This document shows positions 23,412 through 31,437 of a stretch of DNA of 48,371 nucleotides, piece after piece. The notes under the pieces are model-generated. The model made no database searches and had not been told where the DNA came from. It saw only the letters and a list, made by a program, of their open reading frames with translations. Source of the DNA: an uncultured Dialister sp. (GTDB taxonomy: Bacteria; Bacillota; Negativicutes; Veillonellales; Dialisteraceae). The stretch is from the NCBI GenBank assembly GCA_934193095.1, contig CAKPUX010000009.1, positions 1 through 48,371 on the forward strand. The letters run 5' to 3'. Within the stretch, counting starts at the first letter, position 1; every line of letters starts with the position of its first letter. The position numbers and the translations under genes are program-made.

Positions 23412-24322
23412 TTCAGTTTTCTTCCTTCCTCTGTAAAAATTTTTCGATGCGTAAGCATCCGCCTGCGGCTGAAAGGTGCCTTCGCCTTCTCTCCCGCGAT
23501 AAGGCCATAGAGCTTCCTTTCCCTTTCAGAAATCCGAGGAGACACCAGAAGCTCGCCCGCATCGGAAAAAGAGATGAGATGTGCGGAGAAAAGTGCCGCA
23601 TGGGTCGGACAAAGCATGAGCCCCTTTTGTGACTCGCCGTGCGTCCCATAAGGGACCGCATGGAGAAGAGAAATCCGATCTGCCCCGCACACGATGCAGC
23701 AGGGGTGCGCCCCCATCGATTTTCTTTTGAAATCCGCATTTTTTGAAAACCGCTTTCGGATCTCATCGACCGTATGCGAAGACGAGTGGGAAAAGAGGCT
23801 CCCCTCGCATCCATAGGCCGTCTCATCGCTCTCAAGCAGCTGGCGAATATCATCCAGATGCCAGATATCCGCATCCATGATCTCTCGGTACGCTCTTACG
23901 GCCTCAGGCTTCAGCACCCAGAAATAGGTACCGTTATCGTCCTCACTCCCATCGAAAACATACTCCCATGGTGAGCGGCGGACGCGAGAAGCCGGCGTTT
24001 CGGAAAGACGAAATTCTCCCGTCTCTTCCTCTCTTGGCGTCTCGTCCTTCTTCTCGCTCGCATGATAGGTCAAAAGGCTTCCCGACTCATACATCTCACG
24101 GATCTTATTCCCCGCCCAGCCGACACCTGCATTCAGTGCCCGATACTCCAGATGGAGCGCCTTCGCTATATTCTTTGCGTTATCCATATAGTCTTCGGAG
24201 TGATAGAGCCGCGAGAAGATCTGCATCATCAGCGCACTCATGACCGTCTTGTCCGCCATAAGCGAGAGCCATCCCTCTGTCGTGATCTCGTCCCACCGCT
24301 TCAGCCCTTTCCGTCTGGCCAT
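23408..24322 (-). CDS. HNH endonuclease with N-terminal helical domain
   Basis: 304 residues. The N-terminal ~80 residues (RWDEITTEGWLSLM...ALNAGVGWAGNKIREM) resemble the winged-helix-like region in front of other HNH nucleases. A charged linker follows. Residues about 205-265 form an HNH_2-type nuclease: zinc cysteines in CIVCGAD, catalytic-type His in SLLHAVPYG, then GLMLCPTHAALFSAHLISF. GGAGG precedes the ATG at 24322. No methyltransferase is adjacent, so a restriction-modification pair is not supported; the coupling is with dcd. Target unknown. Confidence 0.8.
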   Translation of the reverse strand: MARRKGLKRWDEITTEGWLSLMADKTVMSALMMQIFSRLYHSEDYMDNAKNIAKALHLEYRALNAGVGWAGNKIREMYESGSLLTYHASEKKDETPREEETGEFRLSETPASRVRRSPWEYVFDGSEDDNGTYFWVLKPEAVRAYREIMDADIWHLDDIRQLLESDETAYGCEGSLFSHSSSHTVDEIRKRFSKNADFKRKSMGAHPCCIVCGADRISLLHAVPYGTHGESQKGLMLCPTHAALFSAHLISFSDAGELLVSPRISERERKLYGLIAGEKAKAPFSRRRMLTHRKIFTEEGRKLK

Positions 24323-24371
24323 CTCGTCGCCTCCCTGCTCTCACTCTATTGTCGTCACAAAATTATTTTTC

Positions 24372-24380
24372 ATTATAGCA
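24372..24380 (-). promoter_or_regulatory. Extended -10 promoter of HNH-dcd
   Basis: Minus strand TGCTATAAT, an extended -10 box, about 50 nt before the ATG; no good -35. Confidence 0.5.
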
Positions 24381-24780
24381 TCTTTACTTGTGAAAATGTA
24401 GATGGGACGCCAGAAAAGAACGACTGGAAGACAGGGTTCGCTTGAATGAGAAATGAGAAATGAGAAATGGTGGTGCGGCGCATAAAATATAGAAGCGCCG
24501 CGGAGTTTTGATAGCGCTTCGCGCCGTCGTCATTTCGAGCGTAGCCGAGAAATCTCTATGGCAGAACGCTCATTGCCTGATGTGATACAGCACCAAGACA
24601 TCGTTTCTCCTCGGCGCATGCACGCTGATTCCTGCAGTGCAGTAGAGATCCCTCGGCTACGCTCGGGATGACGATGCCGGAGAATCCTAGTCACTAGTCA
24701 CTAGTCACTATTTTTAAGCCCCAGCAGACCTATATCAGTTGCAAATGCTTCTCAAAACTCATGCCAGACTTGCTCGTATC
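24381..24780. repeat. Repeat-filled region between HNH nuclease and SpeD-like genes
   Basis: 24440-24527: heptamers (TGAGAAA three times) and a GCGGCGC...GCGCCGC hairpin module. 24528-24674: third copy of the palindromic-ended element, more diverged than those at 12 and 1387. 24686-24712: tandem AGTCACT units. No gene seen. Confidence 0.75.
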
Positions 24781-24789
24781 TGCTATAAT
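24781..24789 (+). promoter_or_regulatory. Extended -10 promoter of the SpeD-like gene
   Basis: TGCTATAAT on the plus strand, about 150 nt before the ATG at 24939; no clear -35. Confidence 0.5.
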
Positions 24790-24840
24790 AAGTAGAAGTG
24801 TAATTTATAAAAATTTAGAAAAACGCTGAGGCAATGAGCA

Positions 24841-24887
24841 AGGGAAGCACTGATTCAATCGTTATCAGATTTAATCAGCGTTTCCCC
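24841..24887. repeat. Palindrome in the SpeD-like leader
   Basis: AGGGAAGCACTGATTCAATC...TTAATCAGCGTTTCCCC, a member of the AGGGAAACGCTGATTC family, transcribed as part of the leader where it can form a hairpin; a second small stem (GCGGAT/ATCCGC) follows at about 24893-24912. Confidence 0.7.
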
Positions 24888-24938
24888 AGATGCGGATTCA
24901 TCTCTGCATCCGCCAATTCCTCACAAAAGGTGAATACT

Positions 24939-25433
24939 ATGGATAATTTTATCGGAAAACATCTGCTGGTCGACTGCTATGGCTGTGTGCAGGAAGAGAT
25001 CACTTCTTCCAAGGAGCTGATCTCTGTCATGAATCAGGCGGCCAAGAATCTGGGTATCGAAGTCGAAGATACCTTCTTCCATGAGGATGAGGAAGAGATC
25101 ACACTCGCTGCTTATGGAAAGAAAGCCCATGTTTGCATCCACGCCTATCCGCAGCTCGGCTATGCCGCTGTAGACATCTACAGCTTTGACTGCGACATCC
25201 TGCCCGCCCGTGCGATGGCCGTCCTACGCAGTGCTTTGGAGCCGGAGAAGATCCGTGCCACCTCGGTCAAGAGAGGGAATATTGATCCAGACATGAAGCC
25301 GAATATCCGCTCCCGCTCGACAGCAATGCACAAATTCAAAAACACAGGACATCACATGACCCAGGCCGGTAAGAAGGTCGCCAATTTCATGGTGCATAGA
25401 AACGAGAAAAGAGACACTCTTGGGCCGGAGTAA
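24939..25433 (+). CDS. SpeD-like protein without pyruvoyl serine
   Basis: 164 residues. The fold is that of prokaryotic S-adenosylmethionine decarboxylase: GKHLLVDCYGC at the N-terminus, then HVCIHAYPQLGYAAVDIY and a C-terminal VKRGNI. In active enzymes self-cleavage before a serine (Ser63 of the Thermotoga maritima enzyme) makes the pyruvoyl cofactor; here position 63 is Ala (GKKAHVCIH), the position of Cys83 is Phe, and only His68 is kept. It should therefore neither self-process nor decarboxylate by the known mechanism. A basic tail of about 45 residues follows (residues 118-164). Start at 24939 has AAAAGGTG upstream; longer frames lack a site. One of only two plus-strand genes. Confidence 0.8.
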   Translation: MDNFIGKHLLVDCYGCVQEEITSSKELISVMNQAAKNLGIEVEDTFFHEDEEEITLAAYGKKAHVCIHAYPQLGYAAVDIYSFDCDILPARAMAVLRSALEPEKIRATSVKRGNIDPDMKPNIRSRSTAMHKFKNTGHHMTQAGKKVANFMVHRNEKRDTLGPE

Positions 25434-25551
25434 GCTCATGAGGGATCAGGGAAGCGTTGATTGAGAGCTCGATTTCACGAGAAGGCATTTCCCATGAAAG
25501 CGAGCGCCTTTTTGCCCCCCGCCAGCACGCCCTCTCATCCCTAGTTAAAAA

Positions 25552-25593
25552 GCAACAAAAAAGCTGAACCCACGGGTTCAGCTTTTTTGTTGC
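25552..25593. terminator. Bidirectional terminator between SpeD-like gene and pheT
   Basis: Perfect 20-bp arms (GCAACAAAAAAGCTGAACCC and its complement) with a 2-nt loop; A and T runs on each side serve both convergent genes. A fragment of the AGGGAAGCGTTGATT repeat lies at about 25447. Confidence 0.9.
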
Positions 25594-25604
25594 ACTGCTT
25601 TCTA

Positions 25605-28076
25605 TCAAGCGCGCAGGGTGATATCCGCTTCGCCAAGCTTCTTGACGATTTTTTCGATCCACTGATCGACTTCTTTATCGGTCAGTGTGCGGTCATCCGC
25701 ACGGAAGTACAGGTTGTAGGCCATGCTCTTATAGCCTTCCTGCACCTGCTCGCCCTGATAGAGATCGAAGAGACGGAGCGTTTCCAGATGTCTGCCTGCT
25801 GCCTTCTCAATGATGGCTTCGACTTCTTTGTTTGTGTATTTCGCAGGAACAAGCATAGAGAGGTCTCGTTCAGAAGCCGGGAACTTCGGGATCTTCTTGT
25901 AGTCGATGGTGGCATCGATATAGGGAAGGAGCTCCGGTACATGGATCAGGAAGCCATAGACATCCTTCCTGATGCCCCACTGGTCAAGGACCGCCGGATG
26001 CAGCTCGCCGAAGGAAGCAATGATTTTCCCATCTTTGACAAAGTCGGCGGAAATCCCCGGATGGAATACCGGATAGCTGGAACGCTGGATATCATAGCCG
26101 CGGACACCGATAGCAGAGAGCAGATTTTCCATGATGGCTTTCACATCAAAGAAGTCGTAGGTCCTCGTGCTGTTCGGGTAGCCGGCTTCTTCCGGGCACC
26201 CGCAGAGAAGTCCGGAAACGAGGTCGTATTCATTCGGGAGCTCGGTCAGCGGCAGGGCTTTCGGATGATACACATGGCCATATTCGAAGATGGCGACCTG
26301 ATCGTTTTTCTGAGACAGGTTGTAAGAAAGCGTATGCATGAGGCCCGGGAAAAGGCTGGTGCGCATATCCGGGTATTCTTCGGAAATCGGGTTCAGGATC
26401 GGAATGGCTTCGTAAACCGCATCCCCTTCCGGGAAATTCAGCTTCTTGAGATCGTTCTTATCCATGAAGCTGTAGTTTTCGACCTGCGAAAGACCATTGG
26501 CAATGAGAGCATCTGCCATACGGAAGAGTGCATCCTGCTCCTTGGACATAGCGCCTTTGGCAATGGCGCTCCACGGGGTGGTGATCGGAATATTCGAATA
26601 GCCATACACGCGAGCCACTTCTTCGGCAAGGTCTGGCATACCATCCAAATCCAGACGGAATTCCGGGACAGTGACTTTGAGCGCGCCATCCTGTTCTTCG
26701 ACCTGGAAATACAGGTGGGTCAGGATATCAAGCATTTCCTCTTTTGGCATATGGATGCCGATGTAGTCATTGATGGCTTTCACGGACGTCTCGATGACCT
26801 GCGGCTCTGCCTTGACCGGATATTCATCAAGCATGCCCGGTGCAGCACTGGCAGCCCCCTGCTCGACAAGGAGCTGGCAGATGCGGTTGATCGCCATTTC
26901 ACTTCTTGCCGGATTGATGCCCTTTTCGTAGCGGCCGGACGCTTCGGAGCGAAGACCCAGACGACGGGAAGTTCTTCTGATGGAAGCACTGTCAAATACC
27001 GCAGCTTCCAAAAGGACAGACTTGGTTTCCGCCGTGACTTCGGAGTCAAATCCGCCCATGACGCCTGCGATACAGGAAGCGGTATCGCTGCCATCTGCGA
27101 TGACAAGGTCAGCCACATTCAGCGCTCTCTCCTGCCCATCCAGTGTCTTGATGGTCTCGCCTTCTTTGGCAAAGCGGCAGGTCAGAGAATGGCCGGCCAC
27201 TTTGTCATAGTCGTATGTGTGAAGCGGCTGTCCGATTTCCAGCATGACATAGTTCGCTGCATCGACGACGTTGTTGATCGGACGGATGCCGTTGCTGCGC
27301 AGACGGTTTTCGATCCATTCCGGAGAACGGCCGATGGTTACATTTTCGAGGAGACGTCCGCAGAAGCGTTTGCAGAAGGCTGGCTCTGCGATATGGACTT
27401 CCGCACGGCCCTCGATGGCTTCCCCGGTTTCTTTGACGGAAATCTCCGGCAGATTCACCTTTCTCTTGAAAATCGCACCGACTTCCAGCGCCATACCGAT
27501 CATGCTGAAGCAGTCGGCACGGTTTGCGGTGAGTTCCATTTCATAAATGACATCATCCAGATCAAACAGGGTGTGGAAATCCACGCCGATCGGAGTATCC
27601 ACCGGAAGGATCAGGATGCCTTCTTTATTCAGTGCCGGGAAGAGATTGTCATCAAGGCCGAGCTCTCCCAGAGAACACATCATGCCATTCGACACGACAC
27701 CGCGGAGTTTCCCCGCCTTGATCTTCGTATCGCCGCGAGCAAGTCCTCCCGGAGCCTTCGCATCGTGCTTGGCCGGTACATGTGCGCCGTCAAGTGCGAC
27801 CGGGACGATCTGCCCGACTTCGACATTGGAAGCACCGGTCACGATCTGGATCGGTGCGCCCTTGCCGCAGTCCAGCTGGCAGACGACCAGATGATCAGCA
27901 TCCGGATGTTTTTCAATGGAAAGAATCTTGCCGGTCACGACACCCTGGATGCCTTTTCCCGGATAAATCACATGCTCGACCGGAATGCCGTCGACGGTCA
28001 GCGTTTCCGCCATTTCTTCCGGATCAAGGCCTTTGATATCGACCAAAGTGCCCAGCCATTTTAAAGATACGTTCAT
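25605..28076 (-). CDS. pheT: Phenylalanyl-tRNA synthetase, beta subunit
   Basis: Subunit of the (alpha-beta)2 enzyme that charges tRNA-Phe. 823 residues with all expected parts: N-terminal tRNA-binding EMAP-like domain (about 40-150), B3/B4 editing region, B5 domain (about 405-475), catalytic-like core and C-terminal FDX-ACB anticodon-binding domain (FPASERDLSMLVPAKYT onwards). Nineteen bases downstream of pheS; transcribed from the T-box-controlled promoter. Confidence 0.97.
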   Translation of the reverse strand: MNVSLKWLGTLVDIKGLDPEEMAETLTVDGIPVEHVIYPGKGIQGVVTGKILSIEKHPDADHLVVCQLDCGKGAPIQIVTGASNVEVGQIVPVALDGAHVPAKHDAKAPGGLARGDTKIKAGKLRGVVSNGMMCSLGELGLDDNLFPALNKEGILILPVDTPIGVDFHTLFDLDDVIYEMELTANRADCFSMIGMALEVGAIFKRKVNLPEISVKETGEAIEGRAEVHIAEPAFCKRFCGRLLENVTIGRSPEWIENRLRSNGIRPINNVVDAANYVMLEIGQPLHTYDYDKVAGHSLTCRFAKEGETIKTLDGQERALNVADLVIADGSDTASCIAGVMGGFDSEVTAETKSVLLEAAVFDSASIRRTSRRLGLRSEASGRYEKGINPARSEMAINRICQLLVEQGAASAAPGMLDEYPVKAEPQVIETSVKAINDYIGIHMPKEEMLDILTHLYFQVEEQDGALKVTVPEFRLDLDGMPDLAEEVARVYGYSNIPITTPWSAIAKGAMSKEQDALFRMADALIANGLSQVENYSFMDKNDLKKLNFPEGDAVYEAIPILNPISEEYPDMRTSLFPGLMHTLSYNLSQKNDQVAIFEYGHVYHPKALPLTELPNEYDLVSGLLCGCPEEAGYPNSTRTYDFFDVKAIMENLLSAIGVRGYDIQRSSYPVFHPGISADFVKDGKIIASFGELHPAVLDQWGIRKDVYGFLIHVPELLPYIDATIDYKKIPKFPASERDLSMLVPAKYTNKEVEAIIEKAAGRHLETLRLFDLYQGEQVQEGYKSMAYNLYFRADDRTLTDKEVDQWIEKIVKKLGEADITLRA

Positions 28077-28095
28077 CTATGTAATCCCCCTCTGA

Positions 28096-29142
28096 TTAGA
28101 ACTGTTTCAGGAATCTGACATCATTTTCATAGAAGTTTCGCAGATCGTCGATCCCGTAAAGAAGCATGGCGATACGTTCGATCCCCATGCCGAAAGCGAA
28201 ACCGCTGACCTTTTCCGGGTCATATCCATTGAGTTTCAGCACCATCGGATGCACCATGCCGCAGCCGAGGATTTCCAGCCAGTCCGGATCACCACCCTCA
28301 TCGTGCGTGCGGGCTGCGAAGGAAATGTCGACTTCCGCAGACGGTTCCGTGAATGGGAAGTAGCTTGCACGGAAGCGGATCTTCGTATCAGAGCCGAAAA
28401 GATCCTTCAGGAAGATTTCCAGCGTACCTTTCAGATCAGCGAATTTGATGCCCTTATCGACGACCAGCCCTTCGACCTGATGGAAGACCGGGGAATGGGT
28501 CGCATCATTATCCCAGCGGAAGACCTTGCCCGGTGCGATCATACGGATCGGGGAATTGGGTTCATGCTTGCGAAGCGTTCTCGCCTGGACAGGAGATGTG
28601 TGCGTGCGCAGCAGGATCTCCGGCGTGATATAGAAAGAGTCCTGCATATCACGGGCCGGATGATCCTTTGGCAGGTTCAGGCATTCAAAGTTGTAGTAGT
28701 CCTGCTCGATTTCCGGTCCTTCTTCGACCGAGTAACCCATACGCATGAAAGACTTCATGATCTCACGAAGCGCCTTGTCCAGCGGATGGATGTGTCCTTC
28801 CTTCTGATGACGGGCCGGCAGCGTGATATCGACCGTCTCACTCCGAATGCGTTCCTCGAGGCGCTTTGCCTTGAGTTCAGCTGCTTTGGCTGCGATGACC
28901 GCTTCCACATCTTCGCGGACCGTATTTGCCAGAGCCCCGATGACCGGACGTTCTGCCGCAGAGAGATCTTTCATCGAGCGGAGAATCGCCGTGAGTTTGC
29001 CCTTCTTTCCCAAGAAGAAAACTTTGGCATCCTGCAGCGCTTTCTCATCGCCTGCCGCATGGACCTTCTCCTCCGCCTGAACTTTCAGCTCATTCAGGTC
29101 TTTTTCCATGTTGGCTTTCAATGCGTCCAACTTACTTTCCAT
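28096..29142 (-). CDS. pheS: Phenylalanyl-tRNA synthetase, alpha subunit
   Basis: Catalytic class II synthetase subunit, 348 residues: N-terminal coiled coil (first ~85 residues), motif 2 around FRWDNDATHSPVFHQVEG, motif 3 GFAFGMGIERIAML. Start at 29142 (MESKLDAL) because GAGGAGG is eight bases upstream; an ATG-led longer frame would run back through the terminator of the T-box. First gene of pheST. Confidence 0.97.
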   Translation of the reverse strand: MESKLDALKANMEKDLNELKVQAEEKVHAAGDEKALQDAKVFFLGKKGKLTAILRSMKDLSAAERPVIGALANTVREDVEAVIAAKAAELKAKRLEERIRSETVDITLPARHQKEGHIHPLDKALREIMKSFMRMGYSVEEGPEIEQDYYNFECLNLPKDHPARDMQDSFYITPEILLRTHTSPVQARTLRKHEPNSPIRMIAPGKVFRWDNDATHSPVFHQVEGLVVDKGIKFADLKGTLEIFLKDLFGSDTKIRFRASYFPFTEPSAEVDISFAARTHDEGGDPDWLEILGCGMVHPMVLKLNGYDPEKVSGFAFGMGIERIAMLLYGIDDLRNFYENDVRFLKQF

Positions 29143-29194
29143 TGACTTTACCTCCTCTATGATATGCCGGATCCATCCGGCTGCGAGTACGGGA

Positions 29195-29420
29195 AAATAA
29201 AATAAAAAAAGACCCCGCCCCGAAAGGGGCGAAGTCATATCCGCGGTACCACCCTAATTTGTACTCGAAAGCCATAACGCAGCTCCTGCGTCCGACCTAC
29301 TCCGTTCAGCCGGAAGCTCAGAAGTGAAATAAGTCTCCCCCATCCGCCCGCTTCCCACCTGCCGCAGGCTCTCTATAGGATGTCACAAAGACTCTGTCTT
29401 CCTCATCGCTCTAATGTATA
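29195..29420 (-). ncRNA. T-box riboswitch of pheST
   Basis: Minus-strand leader with the conserved T-box GGGTGGTACCGCGG (29241-29254) followed by a terminator (GACTTCGCCCC / GGGGCGGGGTC, 29211-29236) and a T run. A UUC codon in ACTTCTGAG (29321-29323) is a plausible phenylalanine specifier. Uncharged tRNA-Phe should favour the antiterminator. The variable base in TGGTACC pairs with a discriminator A, as in tRNA-Phe. Confidence 0.93.
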
Positions 29421-29425
29421 GGATT

Positions 29426-29454
29426 ATTGTAGCGATAAACGAAAGAAATGTCAA
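29426..29454 (-). promoter_or_regulatory. pheST promoter
   Basis: Minus strand: TTGACA (29449-29454), 17-nt spacer, TACAAT (29426-29431), just upstream of the T-box leader. Confidence 0.85.
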
Positions 29455-29489
29455 ATCATTTGCCATGAAAACGTAAAGATCAAAAGCAG

Positions 29490-29645
29490 GGATGAGTGGC
29501 TAGTGACTAGAGGCTAGGAGACTAGTGACTGGTGACTGGTAGCTAGGGATTAGTAGCTAGGGACTGAAATGCCTCTTTCGGGTATCGCCATTCACAAAAT
29601 CGGCGCAAAGCGCCGCCGCCTTCATTCCTAATTCCTCATTCGGGG
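29490..29645. repeat. Heptamer array and hairpin module downstream of trmFO
   Basis: 29495-29570 is a tandem array of AGTGACTGG / AGCTAGGGATTAG units with period about 7; 29573-29645 is a module fragment with GGCGCAAAGCGCC and CCTAATTCCTCATTC heptamers. Noncoding. Confidence 0.75.
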
Positions 29646-29692
29646 AAAACTTTCAAACGTAATCATAGAGTGCTGCCCTTCCTTACATAGCA

Positions 29693-29721
29693 TAAAAAAT
29701 CCCGCCTGTAAAAAGCGGGAT
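29693..29721 (-). terminator. trmFO terminator
   Basis: Minus strand ATCCCGC (29715-29721), 9-nt loop, GCGGGAT (29699-29705), T run. Eight bases past the trmFO stop. Confidence 0.85.
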
Positions 29722-29729
29722 CTCAAAAA

Positions 29730-31031
29730 CTATCGGGCAAGAAAATCATCCAGGACCGCGAGCGCACGCTCTGCGAGCTTCTGGTTCTTTTCCTTTTTCG
29801 GCACTCTCTTTTCAAGCGGCGGGATGAGGCCGAAATTCACATTCATCGGTTGGAAATTCTTTCCCTCGAAATGGGAAATATAGTGACAGAGCGCACCGAT
29901 CGCCGTTTCTCTCGGAAATACCTTCGGCTCCCTTCCATGGAAACGGGCCGCCGCCGCATACGCTGCCACGATACCGGATGCAGCAGACTCGACATATCCT
30001 TCGACGCCTGTCATCTGCCCTGCAAAGAAAAGGCCTCTCTGCTTTCGGCTCTCCATCGTAGCATCCAGAAGATCAGGTGAATCAATGTACGTATTTCTAT
30101 GCATCACACCATAACGGATGAATTCCGCATGAGAAAGGCCGGGGATCATACCAAAGACACGCTTCTGCTCCCCCCACTTGAGATGCGTCTGGAAGCCGAC
30201 GATATTGTACATGCTGTCTTCCTCATTATCCTGGCGGAGCTGAACCACCGCATAGGGATCCTTCCCTGTGCGCGGATCCGGCAGTCCCACCGGCTTCATC
30301 GGGCCGAAGCGCATCGTATCTTCCCCGCGTGCTGCCATGACTTCGATCGGCATGCAGCCTTCGAAGACTTTTTTATTTTCAAAGCCATGTACCGGTGCCA
30401 TCTCCGCTTCGCAGAGCGCTTCACGGAAGGCCTTGTACTCTTGCTCATTCATCGGGCAGTTCAGGTACGCCGCTTCGCCCTTGTTGTAGCGGGACATGCG
30501 GTACACGACGTCCATATCGAGCGACTCCTTCGTCACGATGGGTGCCGCCGCATCATAGAAATGAAAGCCTTCCCCACCGCAGAAGGCTTCGATGGACTCC
30601 GCAAGAGCGCCTTCTGTCAGCGGCCCCGTCGCGATGATGGTGATACCGTCCTTCGGAAGCTCCCTCACCTCTTCTTCCACGACGGAGATCAGCGGGTGAT
30701 CCTTCACCTTCTCCGTCACGGCTTTCGCATAGCCCATGCGGTCGACCGCAAGAGCCCCGCCCGCGGGGACGCTGTGTGTGTCCGCGGCATCCATGATAAG
30801 GGAGTGGAGGCGTCTCATTTCTTCCTTCAGGAGGCCGACGGCATTCGTCATCGCCGCTGCCCGAAGGGAATTGCTGCAGACAAGCTCTGCAAAATAGGAT
30901 GTGTGGTGCGCCGGTGTCTGCTTGGTGGGACGCATCTCGATGAGTGTCACCGGGATGCCCATCTCCGCGAGCTGCCAGGCCGCTTCACTTCCGGCAAGGC
31001 CCGCACCGACTACGGTGATATGGTCTGTCAT
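29730..31031 (-). CDS. trmFO: Folate/FAD-dependent tRNA (uracil-54) methyltransferase
   Basis: Makes 5-methyluridine at position 54 of tRNA using methylenetetrahydrofolate and FADH2. 433 residues; N-terminal FAD-binding GAGLAGSEAAW, then the family segments HHTSYFAELVCSNSLR and FFAGQMTGVEGYVESAASG. Start at 31031 (MTDHITVVGAG) has AAAGGAG upstream; the frame extends to 31163 only through intergenic repeat sequence. In many Firmicutes this gene lies next to topA and dprA, as here. Confidence 0.96.
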   Translation of the reverse strand: MTDHITVVGAGLAGSEAAWQLAEMGIPVTLIEMRPTKQTPAHHTSYFAELVCSNSLRAAAMTNAVGLLKEEMRRLHSLIMDAADTHSVPAGGALAVDRMGYAKAVTEKVKDHPLISVVEEEVRELPKDGITIIATGPLTEGALAESIEAFCGGEGFHFYDAAAPIVTKESLDMDVVYRMSRYNKGEAAYLNCPMNEQEYKAFREALCEAEMAPVHGFENKKVFEGCMPIEVMAARGEDTMRFGPMKPVGLPDPRTGKDPYAVVQLRQDNEEDSMYNIVGFQTHLKWGEQKRVFGMIPGLSHAEFIRYGVMHRNTYIDSPDLLDATMESRKQRGLFFAGQMTGVEGYVESAASGIVAAYAAAARFHGREPKVFPRETAIGALCHYISHFEGKNFQPMNVNFGLIPPLEKRVPKKEKNQKLAERALAVLDDFLAR

Positions 31032-31047
31032 ATATGTCTCCTTTGTA

Positions 31048-31437
31048 AGGTTATAGGGTTCAGGGTTAGCCTGTGGGGCGTGCCGCCCCTTGATTGCGAT
31101 TGAAAGCTCTACTCGCCAGTTAGGAGTGAGGAGTGAGGAGTGAGGAGTGGTTGTGCGGCGCATAAAAATAGGGAGGCGCCGCGGAGTTTTGATAGCGCTT
31201 CGCGCGCATCGTCATTTCGAGCGTAGCCGAGAAATCTTTATTGCAGAACGTTCATCGTCTGATATGAGGCGGCACCAGGACATCGTTTTCCCTCGGCGCA
31301 TACACGCTGATTCGAGAGTGCAGTAAAGATCCCTCGGCTGCGCTCGGGATGACGATGCCGGAGAATTCCAGTCACTCCTAATCCCCAATCCCTAATCCCT
31401 AGCCACTAATCCCTAGCTACCAGTCACTAGCAACTAG
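31048..31437. repeat. Repeat-filled gap between topA and trmFO
   Basis: In order: GGGTTCAGGGTTAGCC...GGGGCGTGCCGCCCC module start (31048), four GGAGTGA heptamers (31125-31150), GCGGCGC/GCGCCGC hairpin, fourth copy of the palindromic-ended element (31210-31354), and an array of CCCTAATC / CCCTAGCCACTAAT / AGTCACTAGCA units (31372-31442) that runs into the topA stop codon. No gene. Confidence 0.8.

Noticed and set aside
23408..24322. Restriction-modification system around the HNH gene
   Set aside because: No DNA methyltransferase within the window near it.
25587..28064. An 825-codon plus-strand frame opposite pheT
   Set aside because: Shadow of a complete pheT; no ribosome-binding site or family resemblance.
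29490..29570. Possible CRISPR-like array
   Set aside because: Units are 7 nt and degenerate; there are no 20-40 nt repeats separated by unique spacers and no cas genes.
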